Positions 7,245-12,957 of a DNA stretch of 12,957 nucleotides are shown here, piece by piece. The stretch comes from Methanomicrobia archaeon LH_S13. GTDB taxonomy: Archaea; Halobacteriota; Syntropharchaeia; Alkanophagales; Methanospirareceae. The position numbers and the translations under genes are program-made. The notes beneath the pieces were generated by a model that saw only the letters and a program-made list of their open reading frames with translations, was not told where the DNA came from and made no database searches. Where the stretch lies: the NCBI GenBank assembly GCA_023659785.1, contig JAGXOR010000026.1, positions 1 through 12,957 of the forward strand, written 5' to 3'. Numbering within the stretch: position 1 is the first letter of the stretch; every line of letters starts with the position of its first letter.

Positions 7245-8546
7245 TCATATTTCCGCATAGTTGTGTATTACGGAATTTATAATATTCTCGATGAGTTGTA
7301 TTGTCCCCTTGAACCCTGCATACGGTGTATCTGAGACTGAGACTTCATCCAACACGGGATAGAAAATTCTGACTAACGGAGCACCAAGCTCGTATGCCAA
7401 TTTCTTCTCTATCGAGGAGCCGAAAATCATCTCCACTCCTTTAGATTTTATTTCCTCATTCATCTCGAATCTGTCTGGCTCTATGAGTATTGTTTCAAAA
7501 TAATCTCCGTTGTCTTTGGCTTTATCTTGCGAAATAAGGTTTCTTGAGGTGATTGCTAGTACTTTTACATTTAGACATAGTTCGTCACTGAGGAACTTAG
7601 CGAGGTCGAATGCACGAGCACCATCACCAATTACCGCAACAGAGATATCATAGATGCCTTGTAAGAAAAGGAATATGCGCTCTATACGCTCTTTAATACG
7701 ATCTCTCTCTGTAGTAATAAACTCCTGGTTTACCTCCTTATTCAAACCCTTGGTTACGCATTCCAGGAACTCCATGCTGTTATTTAATCCAAAGGGATAA
7801 GGAGTTAATACATAGGGCATATCAAATTTATCTTGCATCATTTTTGCACTCTCAAGTCCATCTCCTCCCAATACGATATTTAATGATGCTCTTAGCGCTT
7901 TTTTTAATTCTTCGAAGGATGAATTGGTTAATACAGCATTGACAGTTATCCCCTGGCTGTTTAACATGCGTTCAATTTCCGATATGTCTGAATATGCCTT
8001 TATCTCGTCTGTCTTGAAGCCGATTATATTCACGCTGTCTCTCTGCTTTTTATCATGATTATCCATAAAACGAGTGAGCTCGGTCAGGGTCTCTTCATAT
8101 CCAATCCATGCAGGATCCTCATATCCGCCCGTGCTTAAGGATAAGATTTCAGCAGGGATTTCTTCCTTCATCGAGCGTACAACCCCTTCCACATCATCAC
8201 CCATGATCGCAGGTGCACTGCAATTAAGAACGGCAATCAAACCAGGTTTGAAATTTTTGTAGGATAATCTTATTGCAGCAGCCAGTCTCCCTTCTGCACC
8301 ATAGACCATATCCTGTGCTCGGAATCCACTTCCGACTATTCTAATGTCATTCTGATTTGAGCCGAGCGCTCTGAGAAGCAATACGCCACAATGGCAGCCG
8401 GGCCGAGCGTGAACGATAGTTACTGCATCTTTAATACCGCCAAGTGCTCTCGCAGCTCCTACCAACTTGCAGTCCTGCGTGGGATCATAGGTCAAAACTT
8501 CCCGCATTTTTATTTCTACGTTGTTCATTTTCTGTTTATATCTCAT
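7245..8546 (-). CDS. Nitrogenase-like short subunit (BchN/NifE/NifK-like), first set
   Basis: Component-1-type subunit, 433 residues. The three cluster-type cysteines are C26 (DPTQDCKLVGA), C51 (HARPGCHCG, with C53 two residues on) and C109 (NCSAPAIMGDD). From memory, the cluster cysteines of Rhodobacter BchN are 26, 51 and 112, nearly the same positions. The C-terminal DTPYAGF motif is present. It is the paralogue of the 430-residue protein. The ATG at 8546 overlaps the stop of the 508-residue gene as ATGA, so the two are probably translated together and form one heteromeric core. Later in-frame ATGs at 8528 and 8507 are possible starts, and none has a strong ribosome binding site. A 31-base gap separates it from the Fe-protein/methyltransferase fusion. 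Confidence 0.9.
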   Translation of the reverse strand: MRYKQKMNNVEIKMREVLTYDPTQDCKLVGAARALGGIKDAVTIVHARPGCHCGVLLLRALGSNQNDIRIVGSGFRAQDMVYGAEGRLAAAIRLSYKNFKPGLIAVLNCSAPAIMGDDVEGVVRSMKEEIPAEILSLSTGGYEDPAWIGYEETLTELTRFMDNHDKKQRDSVNIIGFKTDEIKAYSDISEIERMLNSQGITVNAVLTNSSFEELKKALRASLNIVLGGDGLESAKMMQDKFDMPYVLTPYPFGLNNSMEFLECVTKGLNKEVNQEFITTERDRIKERIERIFLFLQGIYDISVAVIGDGARAFDLAKFLSDELCLNVKVLAITSRNLISQDKAKDNGDYFETILIEPDRFEMNEEIKSKGVEMIFGSSIEKKLAYELGAPLVRIFYPVLDEVSVSDTPYAGFKGTIQLIENIINSVIHNYAEI

Positions 8547-10069
8547 TTCAGGTATGTTGCTTTATCCGTATCGCCAATAGCTCCCTCCCTTAGAGTCATA
8601 AATATATCAGCCAATTTCGCCCAATGGGGAATGAGATTGGTTCTGCAATTGTCGTATTCGAGCATGCATAGAAGAGGATCTCTCCGTTCAGGCTTTTTAA
8701 GAGCATCATTCAGTTGAAATGCGAGTTCGATGGGGCACTCAAAACCTATTCTTTGGTGATGAAGCATGAAATCGAGAGGATTAAAAGTTCTTATACCTTC
8801 TTTGTTGATTTCATGGACAGCATTGTTCAGACTGGATAAAACAGCCAGGTCGGTCCCTGTTCTTTTCATCGCTTTTATTGCCTCCTCTGTATTTGGGTTC
8901 ACGAGAATTTCAGGGTCTGACCCATATTTTCTCGCCCATTCAAGCGATATATCTAATACTTCCCGTATAGCATCTTTGGAAAGCAGTTGTTCCAAGCCAC
9001 GTGTATTGTAGATTATGACACTTGCCTTCATTCCCATATCCTGCAATAGCATCACTTCAAGACTATGCAGTCCCCCCATACCAGTATAAGCGACTTTTTT
9101 ACCCTCAAGTCCTTTCCTAACTTCATAAAGCCGTTCAATCGCTTCTCTTTTCCTCCTATCAATCACTTCCTCCGCTTCTCCTTCCTTATTCATCCTTTTC
9201 GCGATTTCCATAAAGACCATTTCACTTCCTTCTATCCCATAAGGACTTAATAGTTCCGCATCCTTGCTGTCTCTGTATGCCTCCAATCTCACGGTCGCAT
9301 AGTAGTCAATACCCATCCTCTTTTTCATCAGCTTTGTCCATGCCATTGGATAATCGGTAATGGTAAGTTCAGCTTTCGGCAACTCATACAGGTCTTTTAC
9401 AGTAGTATGGTCGAAGCAAACTTTGTTTATCCCGATACCCATTTCGTTTAGCACAGATGCCATCTCCTCTACCTTCAAACCTGCTCCATGAATAGGGAAA
9501 GTAACGATGTTCACTGAGCCCTCATTTTTATCCATTCCTTCCTCTTTTACACCATTGCACAGCATTTGATCTGTGATGGCGTAAAGGGCATCCTGATACC
9601 CAACGGGTTTTGATTTCGCAGTAAAATCGCCTGTTGTGTACACGACCTCACAACCTACATCACCATTTGCTTTTGTCTCATCTATCACAGCCTTAAAGTC
9701 ATCACCGATTAAATCGCTCGCACACGTGGTTATCACTACGATCAGATTCGGATGATACTTCTCGTAAGTCTCTTTGATTCCCTGGCTCAGTTTATCCTCG
9801 CCACCATAAACGACATCTAAATCGTTCATATCGGTGCATGGCGTCTCGTAGAACGGCATATAAGGTTTGAAGGGGTTTATCTTTCTCTGAAATGCGCATC
9901 CAATTGGTCCGTGTATCAATGGAACCGCATCCTGAATTGCATCTACGACCATCAAAGCGCCGGAAATCTTACCTGGTATAGCTGTTATTCCATGCAGGGG
10001 CAGTGTACTGTAGGCGTTGATAAGCGGTCTTAAAAAACCTGCCTCTTCATTTTCTTCTTCATACATCAT
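8543..10069 (-). CDS. Nitrogenase-like long subunit (NifD/NifK superfamily), first set
   Basis: Component-1-type subunit, 508 residues. Seen: HGPIGCAFQRKINP with C58, PCTDMNDLDVVYGG with C78 (aligns with the NifK VFGG block), and ITTCASDLIGDD with C116 at the third cluster-cysteine position. The first canonical cysteine position is Pro/Gly (IPGKISGAL). Near the C-terminus, FNPLDFMLHHQRIGFEC (429-445) lies where NifD binds FeMo-cofactor, but the position I align to the cofactor histidine is Asn430; a double His follows at 437-438. It shares blocks with the 496-residue protein (SPYGIEG, GEAEEV, SDPEILV). The start at 10069 overlaps the stop of the 45-residue gene by ATGA, and the end overlaps the 433-residue gene by ATGA. 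The sequence does not support an N2-reducing role, and the substrate is unknown. Confidence 0.9.
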   Translation of the reverse strand: MMYEEENEEAGFLRPLINAYSTLPLHGITAIPGKISGALMVVDAIQDAVPLIHGPIGCAFQRKINPFKPYMPFYETPCTDMNDLDVVYGGEDKLSQGIKETYEKYHPNLIVVITTCASDLIGDDFKAVIDETKANGDVGCEVVYTTGDFTAKSKPVGYQDALYAITDQMLCNGVKEEGMDKNEGSVNIVTFPIHGAGLKVEEMASVLNEMGIGINKVCFDHTTVKDLYELPKAELTITDYPMAWTKLMKKRMGIDYYATVRLEAYRDSKDAELLSPYGIEGSEMVFMEIAKRMNKEGEAEEVIDRRKREAIERLYEVRKGLEGKKVAYTGMGGLHSLEVMLLQDMGMKASVIIYNTRGLEQLLSKDAIREVLDISLEWARKYGSDPEILVNPNTEEAIKAMKRTGTDLAVLSSLNNAVHEINKEGIRTFNPLDFMLHHQRIGFECPIELAFQLNDALKKPERRDPLLCMLEYDNCRTNLIPHWAKLADIFMTLREGAIGDTDKATYLK

Positions 10070-10203
10070 TCCTCATCACCTCTCTTTATGCAAGGGTGTT
10101 CCAAGACACCACCGTGACATTCTCTTATCTGCTCCGGTGTGCATTCCTCCGACTTATACTCACCCTCTTTCAGGTATTCTTCGTGTCCAAAATGCTTCGT
10201 CAT
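10066..10203 (-). CDS. Small Cys/His-rich protein (45 aa), unknown function
   Basis: A short gene not recognised as any named family. The ATG at 10203-10201 overlaps the stop of the preceding truncated methyltransferase ORF as ATGA, and its own stop overlaps the ATG of the 508-residue nitrogenase-like gene as ATGA. The product begins MTKHFGHEEYLKEG, then has SEECTPEQIRECHGG and LEHPCIKRG, giving cysteines at 21, 29 and 38 and histidines at 4, 7, 30 and 36. It is strongly charged, has no signal peptide or membrane segment, and should be cytoplasmic. Precise double coupling and an ordered coding sequence argue that it is real. The Cys/His content suggests metal or iron-sulphur binding, perhaps as a small accessory to the reductase; this is inference. 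Confidence 0.75.
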   Translation of the reverse strand: MTKHFGHEEYLKEGEYKSEECTPEQIRECHGGVLEHPCIKRGDEE

Positions 10204-10496
10204 ACACATCTTTCTTTTTCACCTCCTTTTAGCTCATTATTCTCGTATTCTTTCCTCCACCATATCATCGCAGTCTTCAGTTTCTGTTTCAACGCAAGCA
10301 TACCACTCTCTTCGACCAGATTCTCTGATAGATATGCTCTTAGCTTCTCTTCCCGATTGCTCTGCTTTATCACCCCCTCGAACTGATCTACTCTCTCATC
10401 CCAATATTCGGGTTTTTCAGCTCGCTGCCCCCAGCTCGACTCTTCCAGCGATTTCCTCCACATTTCTGCCCAATCAATTTCTTCCATTGTTTCCAT
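10200..10496 (-). pseudogene. Truncated methyltransferase-like ORF (98 aa)
   Basis: The N-terminal 50 residues (IDWAEMWRKSLEESSW, then EKPEYWDERVDQFEGVIKQS and NREEKL) look like the segment that precedes the SAM-binding domain in class I methyltransferases. They resemble residues 317-370 of the Fe-protein/methyltransferase fusion (IEWAKMWQ, HSNRAQLVEKL). Motif I and the rest of the Rossmann fold are absent; instead about 40 residues follow (MLALKQKLKTAMIWWRKEY, then ENNELKGGEKERCV). It is therefore a remnant, or a small protein reusing the N-terminal helical part. The frame is intact and its stop overlaps the 45-residue gene by ATGA, so translation may still matter. A GTG start at 10514 is possible; I prefer the ATG at 10496, with 10487 as an alternative. 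No strong ribosome binding site is visible. Confidence 0.55.
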
Positions 10497-10586
10497 TTCG
10501 TATTTTATAACCACAGATTACACAGATTTTTTTATCTTGTATCCTGCATCTGACACCTCACACCTCTTTTTCACCTCCATATTGTC
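10497..10586 (-). promoter_or_regulatory. Possible internal promoter region before the nitrogenase-like genes
   Basis: This is the largest gap inside the gene row. On the minus strand it contains two AT-rich, TATA-like stretches, GATAAAAAAAT (about 10526-10536) and TTATAAAATA (about 10501-10510). Either could act as an archaeal TATA box for the downstream genes, though the second lies very close to the proposed ATG. No clear BRE was identified. The assignment is weak. Confidence 0.25.
10512..10529. repeat. Tandem nonamer repeat CACAGATTA/CACAGATTT
   Basis: Two nearly identical nonamers stand side by side on the plus strand (CACAGATTA then CACAGATTT). They lie in the 90-base gap between the ABC ATPase and the truncated methyltransferase ORF. 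Similar CACAGATTACACAGATT strings occur as dispersed repeats in some genomes. Function is unknown. Confidence 0.5.
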
Positions 10587-11357
10587 TTACACAGGTCTTA
10601 TAGGCACGATATAAGGTCTTACATCGTGATCGTTCACTTTCACTTCAACACCATAAACGTGTTTTATATTATCCGGCGTAAGGACAGAAACAGGGTTACC
10701 CGTAGAAAAAATTTTACCGCTGTTCATCATTACTATTCTATCAGCGTATCTCGAAGCTAAATTCAGGTCGTGGATAGCCATAATCGCCGAGATTTGCTTT
10801 TCTTTTACGATGTTTTTTATGATGTCCATCACTTCAAGCTGATGCCTGATGTCGAGGTTGGAAGTAGGTTCGTCGAGTAAAAGAACGTCAGGTTCTTGTG
10901 TGAGTGCGCGTGCAATAAATACTTTCTGCTGCTGACCACCGCTGAGCTCGTTAATGTCTCGCATGGCGAACTCTTCGATGTTCAGCAGTTGTAGAGTTTC
11001 TAAAACCGTTTCAGTGTCTTTTTCACTGCTTCGCCAGCCAAGATGAGGACGTCTGCCCATGAGAACCGTGTCGAAGACCGTAGCAGGAAAGACCTGTGAA
11101 GCGCTTTGTGGGATATAGCCTATTTTTCTGGCAAGTTCCACCAGATGCATCTCTTTTATATCCCGTCCATCCAGCAGTATGTCCCCACGCTGAGGCTTTA
11201 AAATCCTGTCTATACACCGCAGCAGGGTGGATTTCCCTGCTCCATTTGGACCCACCACGCCTAACATCTCCGATGCGGCAAGCTCTATGGATACAGCCTT
11301 GAGTACCTGCACGCTTCCATAGCTGAACTCAACATCTTTTATTTTCAGTTTCACCAT
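10587..11357 (-). CDS. ABC transporter ATPase, FecE/BtuD type (iron-chelate/cobalamin/haem family)
   Basis: Cytoplasmic ATP-binding subunit, 256 residues, normal length. Walker A GPNGAGKST is at 36-44, the Q-loop YIPQ at 81-84, the signature LSGGQQQK at 138-145, Walker B VLLLDEP at 158-164, the D-loop SNLD at 166-169 and the switch histidine H196 in AIHDLNLASRYADR. That last string and the short C-terminal tail are typical of importers for iron-siderophores, cobalamin and haem. The ATG lies one base after the permease stop, with GGAGGG about twelve bases upstream. With the permease it makes the inner-membrane part of an importer; no substrate-binding protein is in the window. The substrate cannot be read from the ATPase. 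The operon context favours a tetrapyrrole, corrinoid or metal chelate, which is inference. Confidence 0.93.
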   Translation of the reverse strand: MVKLKIKDVEFSYGSVQVLKAVSIELAASEMLGVVGPNGAGKSTLLRCIDRILKPQRGDILLDGRDIKEMHLVELARKIGYIPQSASQVFPATVFDTVLMGRRPHLGWRSSEKDTETVLETLQLLNIEEFAMRDINELSGGQQQKVFIARALTQEPDVLLLDEPTSNLDIRHQLEVMDIIKNIVKEKQISAIMAIHDLNLASRYADRIVMMNSGKIFSTGNPVSVLTPDNIKHVYGVEVKVNDHDVRPYIVPIRPV

Positions 11358-11358
11358 T

Positions 11359-12453
11359 TTACCAATACTCCCTCCTTTTTCTCATTCTCAAGTAAAGGAA
11401 TACAGGACCACCCATGAAGGCAGTGATCACACCTACCGGGAGGATTACGGGTGCAATGATTGTTCTTGCAATGGTATCAGCACCAAGCAGAAGAGCGGCA
11501 CCAAAAAAACCAGAAGCAGGGATTAAAAACCTGTTATCACCTCCGATAACCATGCGGCACATGTGCGGGGCAACCAATCCGATAAATCCTATGGTTCCGG
11601 TGAAGCAAATAATGCCTGCGGACATCAAAGAAGCAATCACCAATATAGCGATTCTGGTTCGTTCGACATTTACGCCCAGGCTTTTTGCAGTTTCATCTCC
11701 AGCACCCATTACGTTGACGTCCCATGACTTCCACATGAGCAGGGGAACACAACCAGCAAGCACGATAGATACTGGGAGGATAGCATCCCATGAAGCTTTT
11801 CCAAGACTGCCAACCATCCAGAAATATGCTGCTTTTACCGCTTCTGCTTCAGAAAAGTACATTAATAACGTCGTCGCCGCGTTAAAGATATATAACATTG
11901 CGATACCAGCGAGAATCATCGTCTCAGGCGTAGCTCTTTTGTAGCGTGTCAAACCTAAGATAACAAATGTGGGAATGAGAGAAAAGACAAATGCATTTCC
12001 TATGATGAGATACTTACCAGTCTCACCCGCGATAATACCCGCACCTAAAAGGATGGCAAGAGCCGCACCAAATCCCGCGCCCGATGCGATTCCCAGCGTA
12101 AATGGGCTCGCAAGGGGGTTTCTTAAAATGCCCTGCATCATCGTGCCTGCAATTGCAAGTCCTATTCCTGCTAAAATGCCCATTAAAATTCGTGGTAGTC
12201 TCAAGTTCCAGACAACAATCTCTTCTGTCGTTTCGACACTTTGAAATAGACCATGCCCAATTATTGAATAGACCTCTATGACTGTGATGGGATAAGAGCC
12301 AAGCGTTGCGGCTACGCCTGCAATAATAAATATCAAGATGAGGGAAAAGAGAATAAACAGGATTTTCCTTCCAATAAATTTTTTGTATAGCTCTTTTATC
12401 TCTGCTATTTTTTCCGTTCCTGATATGGTTTCAGTGCTTGACGTCATTTTCAT
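11359..12453 (-). CDS. ABC transporter permease, FecCD/BtuC family
   Basis: Integral membrane subunit, 364 residues, slightly long because of a charged N-terminal extension of about 28 residues. Hydrophobic segments are visible at about 31-50, 89-108, 117-140, 148-168, 178-198, 224-240, 267-290, 310-326 and 333-355, consistent with a BtuC-like multi-span fold. Family motifs include RLPRILMGILAG (85-96), AGTMMQGILRNPLASP (102-117), GFIGLVAPHMCRMVIGGDNR (289-308) and the C-terminal LPVGVITAFMGGPVF (338-352). The start overlaps the chelatase-subunit stop as ATGA; a second ATG two codons later could be used instead. It is paired with the ATPase immediately downstream. The likely cargo class is siderophore, cobalamin, haem or a related metal chelate. 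Confidence 0.92.
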   Translation of the reverse strand: MKMTSSTETISGTEKIAEIKELYKKFIGRKILFILFSLILIFIIAGVAATLGSYPITVIEVYSIIGHGLFQSVETTEEIVVWNLRLPRILMGILAGIGLAIAGTMMQGILRNPLASPFTLGIASGAGFGAALAILLGAGIIAGETGKYLIIGNAFVFSLIPTFVILGLTRYKRATPETMILAGIAMLYIFNAATTLLMYFSEAEAVKAAYFWMVGSLGKASWDAILPVSIVLAGCVPLLMWKSWDVNVMGAGDETAKSLGVNVERTRIAILVIASLMSAGIICFTGTIGFIGLVAPHMCRMVIGGDNRFLIPASGFFGAALLLGADTIARTIIAPVILPVGVITAFMGGPVFLYLRMRKRREYW

Positions 12454-12957
12454 CCCAAAACAGCCTGTAAATCATTCGATAAGTTTCGTTCTTGCTCCTG
12501 AATAATAATATCCTGCACTGCCTGCGATGTTAAATCAGCGATGGGATAATATATACCTCCAGAATAGCTTGCTATCTCTCTGCAATATCCAAGCTGCATT
12601 TGTATAAACGATTTGCTAACTACCTCGGTATCAATTACAATCATATTTATACCCTTAGTTCGTGCTTGCTCAGCGAGCGCTAACGAATCCAGTAGCAATG
12701 AAAGAACGGCACCTTTCGCACTCTCCATTCTTCGATTTGCACCCATTGACCCTGATGCATCCACAACGAACATCGTTGCTGTTGATACTTTCCCTACTCG
12801 AATCTTCTCTCGAATATCATGCGTTTTTATCACAATTGCTAAATCAGAGTCAGTATCCAACCCCCTTTCTTTTTGATAGGGCACGGATGCACGTATCGTC
12901 GCATCGAGCGCAATGTCTTTTATTTCTCCTTTCGGGAATCCATGCCGTACATACTTC
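12450..12957 (-). CDS. Mg/Co-chelatase D-type subunit (VWA domain), C-terminal part, internally shortened
   Basis: The frame is open to the right edge, so the start lies outside; the GTG at 12884 is internal. The visible part begins KYVRHGFPKGEIKDIALDAT, the linker that precedes the VWA domain in ChlD/BchD-type subunits, followed by the MIDAS motif DASGSMGANRRMESAKGAV. In the family these subunits couple AAA+ ATP hydrolysis to metal insertion into a tetrapyrrole by a ChlH/CobN partner. Here GAVLSLLLDS runs straight into LALAEQARTKGINMIVIDTE. The roughly 80-90 residues that normally lie between, holding the strand with the TPL threonine and the LLTDGR aspartate of the MIDAS, appear missing. 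The frame is kept. It could be a functional variant, a decaying gene or an assembly error. The stop overlaps the permease start by ATGA. Confidence 0.82.
   Translation of the reverse strand, partial: KYVRHGFPKGEIKDIALDATIRASVPYQKERGLDTDSDLAIVIKTHDIREKIRVGKVSTATMFVVDASGSMGANRRMESAKGAVLSLLLDSLALAEQARTKGINMIVIDTEVVSKSFIQMQLGYCREIASYSGGIYYPIADLTSQAVQDIIIQEQERNLSNDLQAVLG

Noticed and set aside
1751..10069. True N2-fixing nitrogenase (nifHDK/nifEN)
   Set aside because: The long subunits lack the first P-cluster cysteine, and the FeMo-cofactor His region aligns to Asn or Ile. The short subunits are DPOR-sized, and no nif accessory genes are seen.
10139..10510. 123-codon open frame on the plus strand over the truncated methyltransferase region
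   Set aside because: Low-complexity Ser/Phe/Leu-rich product, antisense to two coupled minus-strand frames, with no plausible ribosome binding site or family resemblance.
11414..11944. 176-codon open frame on the plus strand
   Set aside because: It is exactly antisense to the FecCD permease, has no recognisable domain and arises from the permease codon composition.
12450..12884. Complete small VWA protein starting at 12884
   Set aside because: The start codon there is a GTG (Val) inside a conserved chelatase linker, and the frame continues to the window edge.
1..12957. CRISPR arrays, tRNA or rRNA genes
   Set aside because: No regularly spaced repeats, cloverleaf-like segments or rRNA-like stretches were noticed, and genes fill nearly all of the window.

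Overview
This window most likely comes from an archaeon, probably a methanogen- or ANME-type euryarchaeon. Nearly every gene is preceded by a GAGGTG-type ribosome binding site, genes are packed with ATGA overlaps, and the content (stand-alone nitrogenase-like proteins, a Mg-chelatase-type D subunit, a FecCD/BtuCD-type importer) fits anaerobic archaea. The genus cannot be read from the sequence, and an anaerobic bacterium is not strictly excluded. All supported genes lie on the minus strand, so the reading order runs from high to low coordinates. No gap between genes exceeds about 100 bases, which suggests one long operon that continues beyond the right edge.

In reading order: (1) the C-terminal part of a magnesium/cobalt-chelatase D-type (VWA) subunit, 12450-12957, whose VWA domain looks internally shortened. 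(2) A FecCD/BtuC-type permease and its ATPase, 10587-12453. (3) A short truncated methyltransferase-like ORF, 10200-10496, followed by a previously hidden 45-residue Cys/His-rich protein, 10066-10203, that overlaps both neighbours by ATGA. (4) A first nitrogenase-like set: a long NifD/K-like subunit (508 aa), a short one (433 aa) and a NifH-type reductase fused in frame to a SAM-dependent methyltransferase (597 aa), 5420-10069. (5) A second nitrogenase-like set: short subunit (430 aa), NifH-type reductase (296 aa) and long subunit (496 aa), 1751-5418. (6) Two paralogous SAM-dependent methyltransferases, 122-1688. (7) At the left edge, the first codons of another gene, resembling the start of a TnpB/IS605 OrfB transposase.

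The central observation is a duplicated three-component nitrogenase-like reductase. Each set has one ATP-dependent Fe protein and one short plus one long catalytic-type subunit. The short subunits carry three cysteines spaced as in BchN of dark-operative protochlorophyllide reductase, while the long subunits keep only part of the cysteine set. I found no residue pattern for FeMo-cofactor binding, so dinitrogen fixation is unlikely. Together with methyltransferases, a chelatase-like subunit and a cobalamin/haem/metallophore-type importer, this suggests reduction and methylation of an imported or metal-chelated tetrapyrrole or related cofactor. That function is inference; the sequence shows only the gene families and their arrangement.
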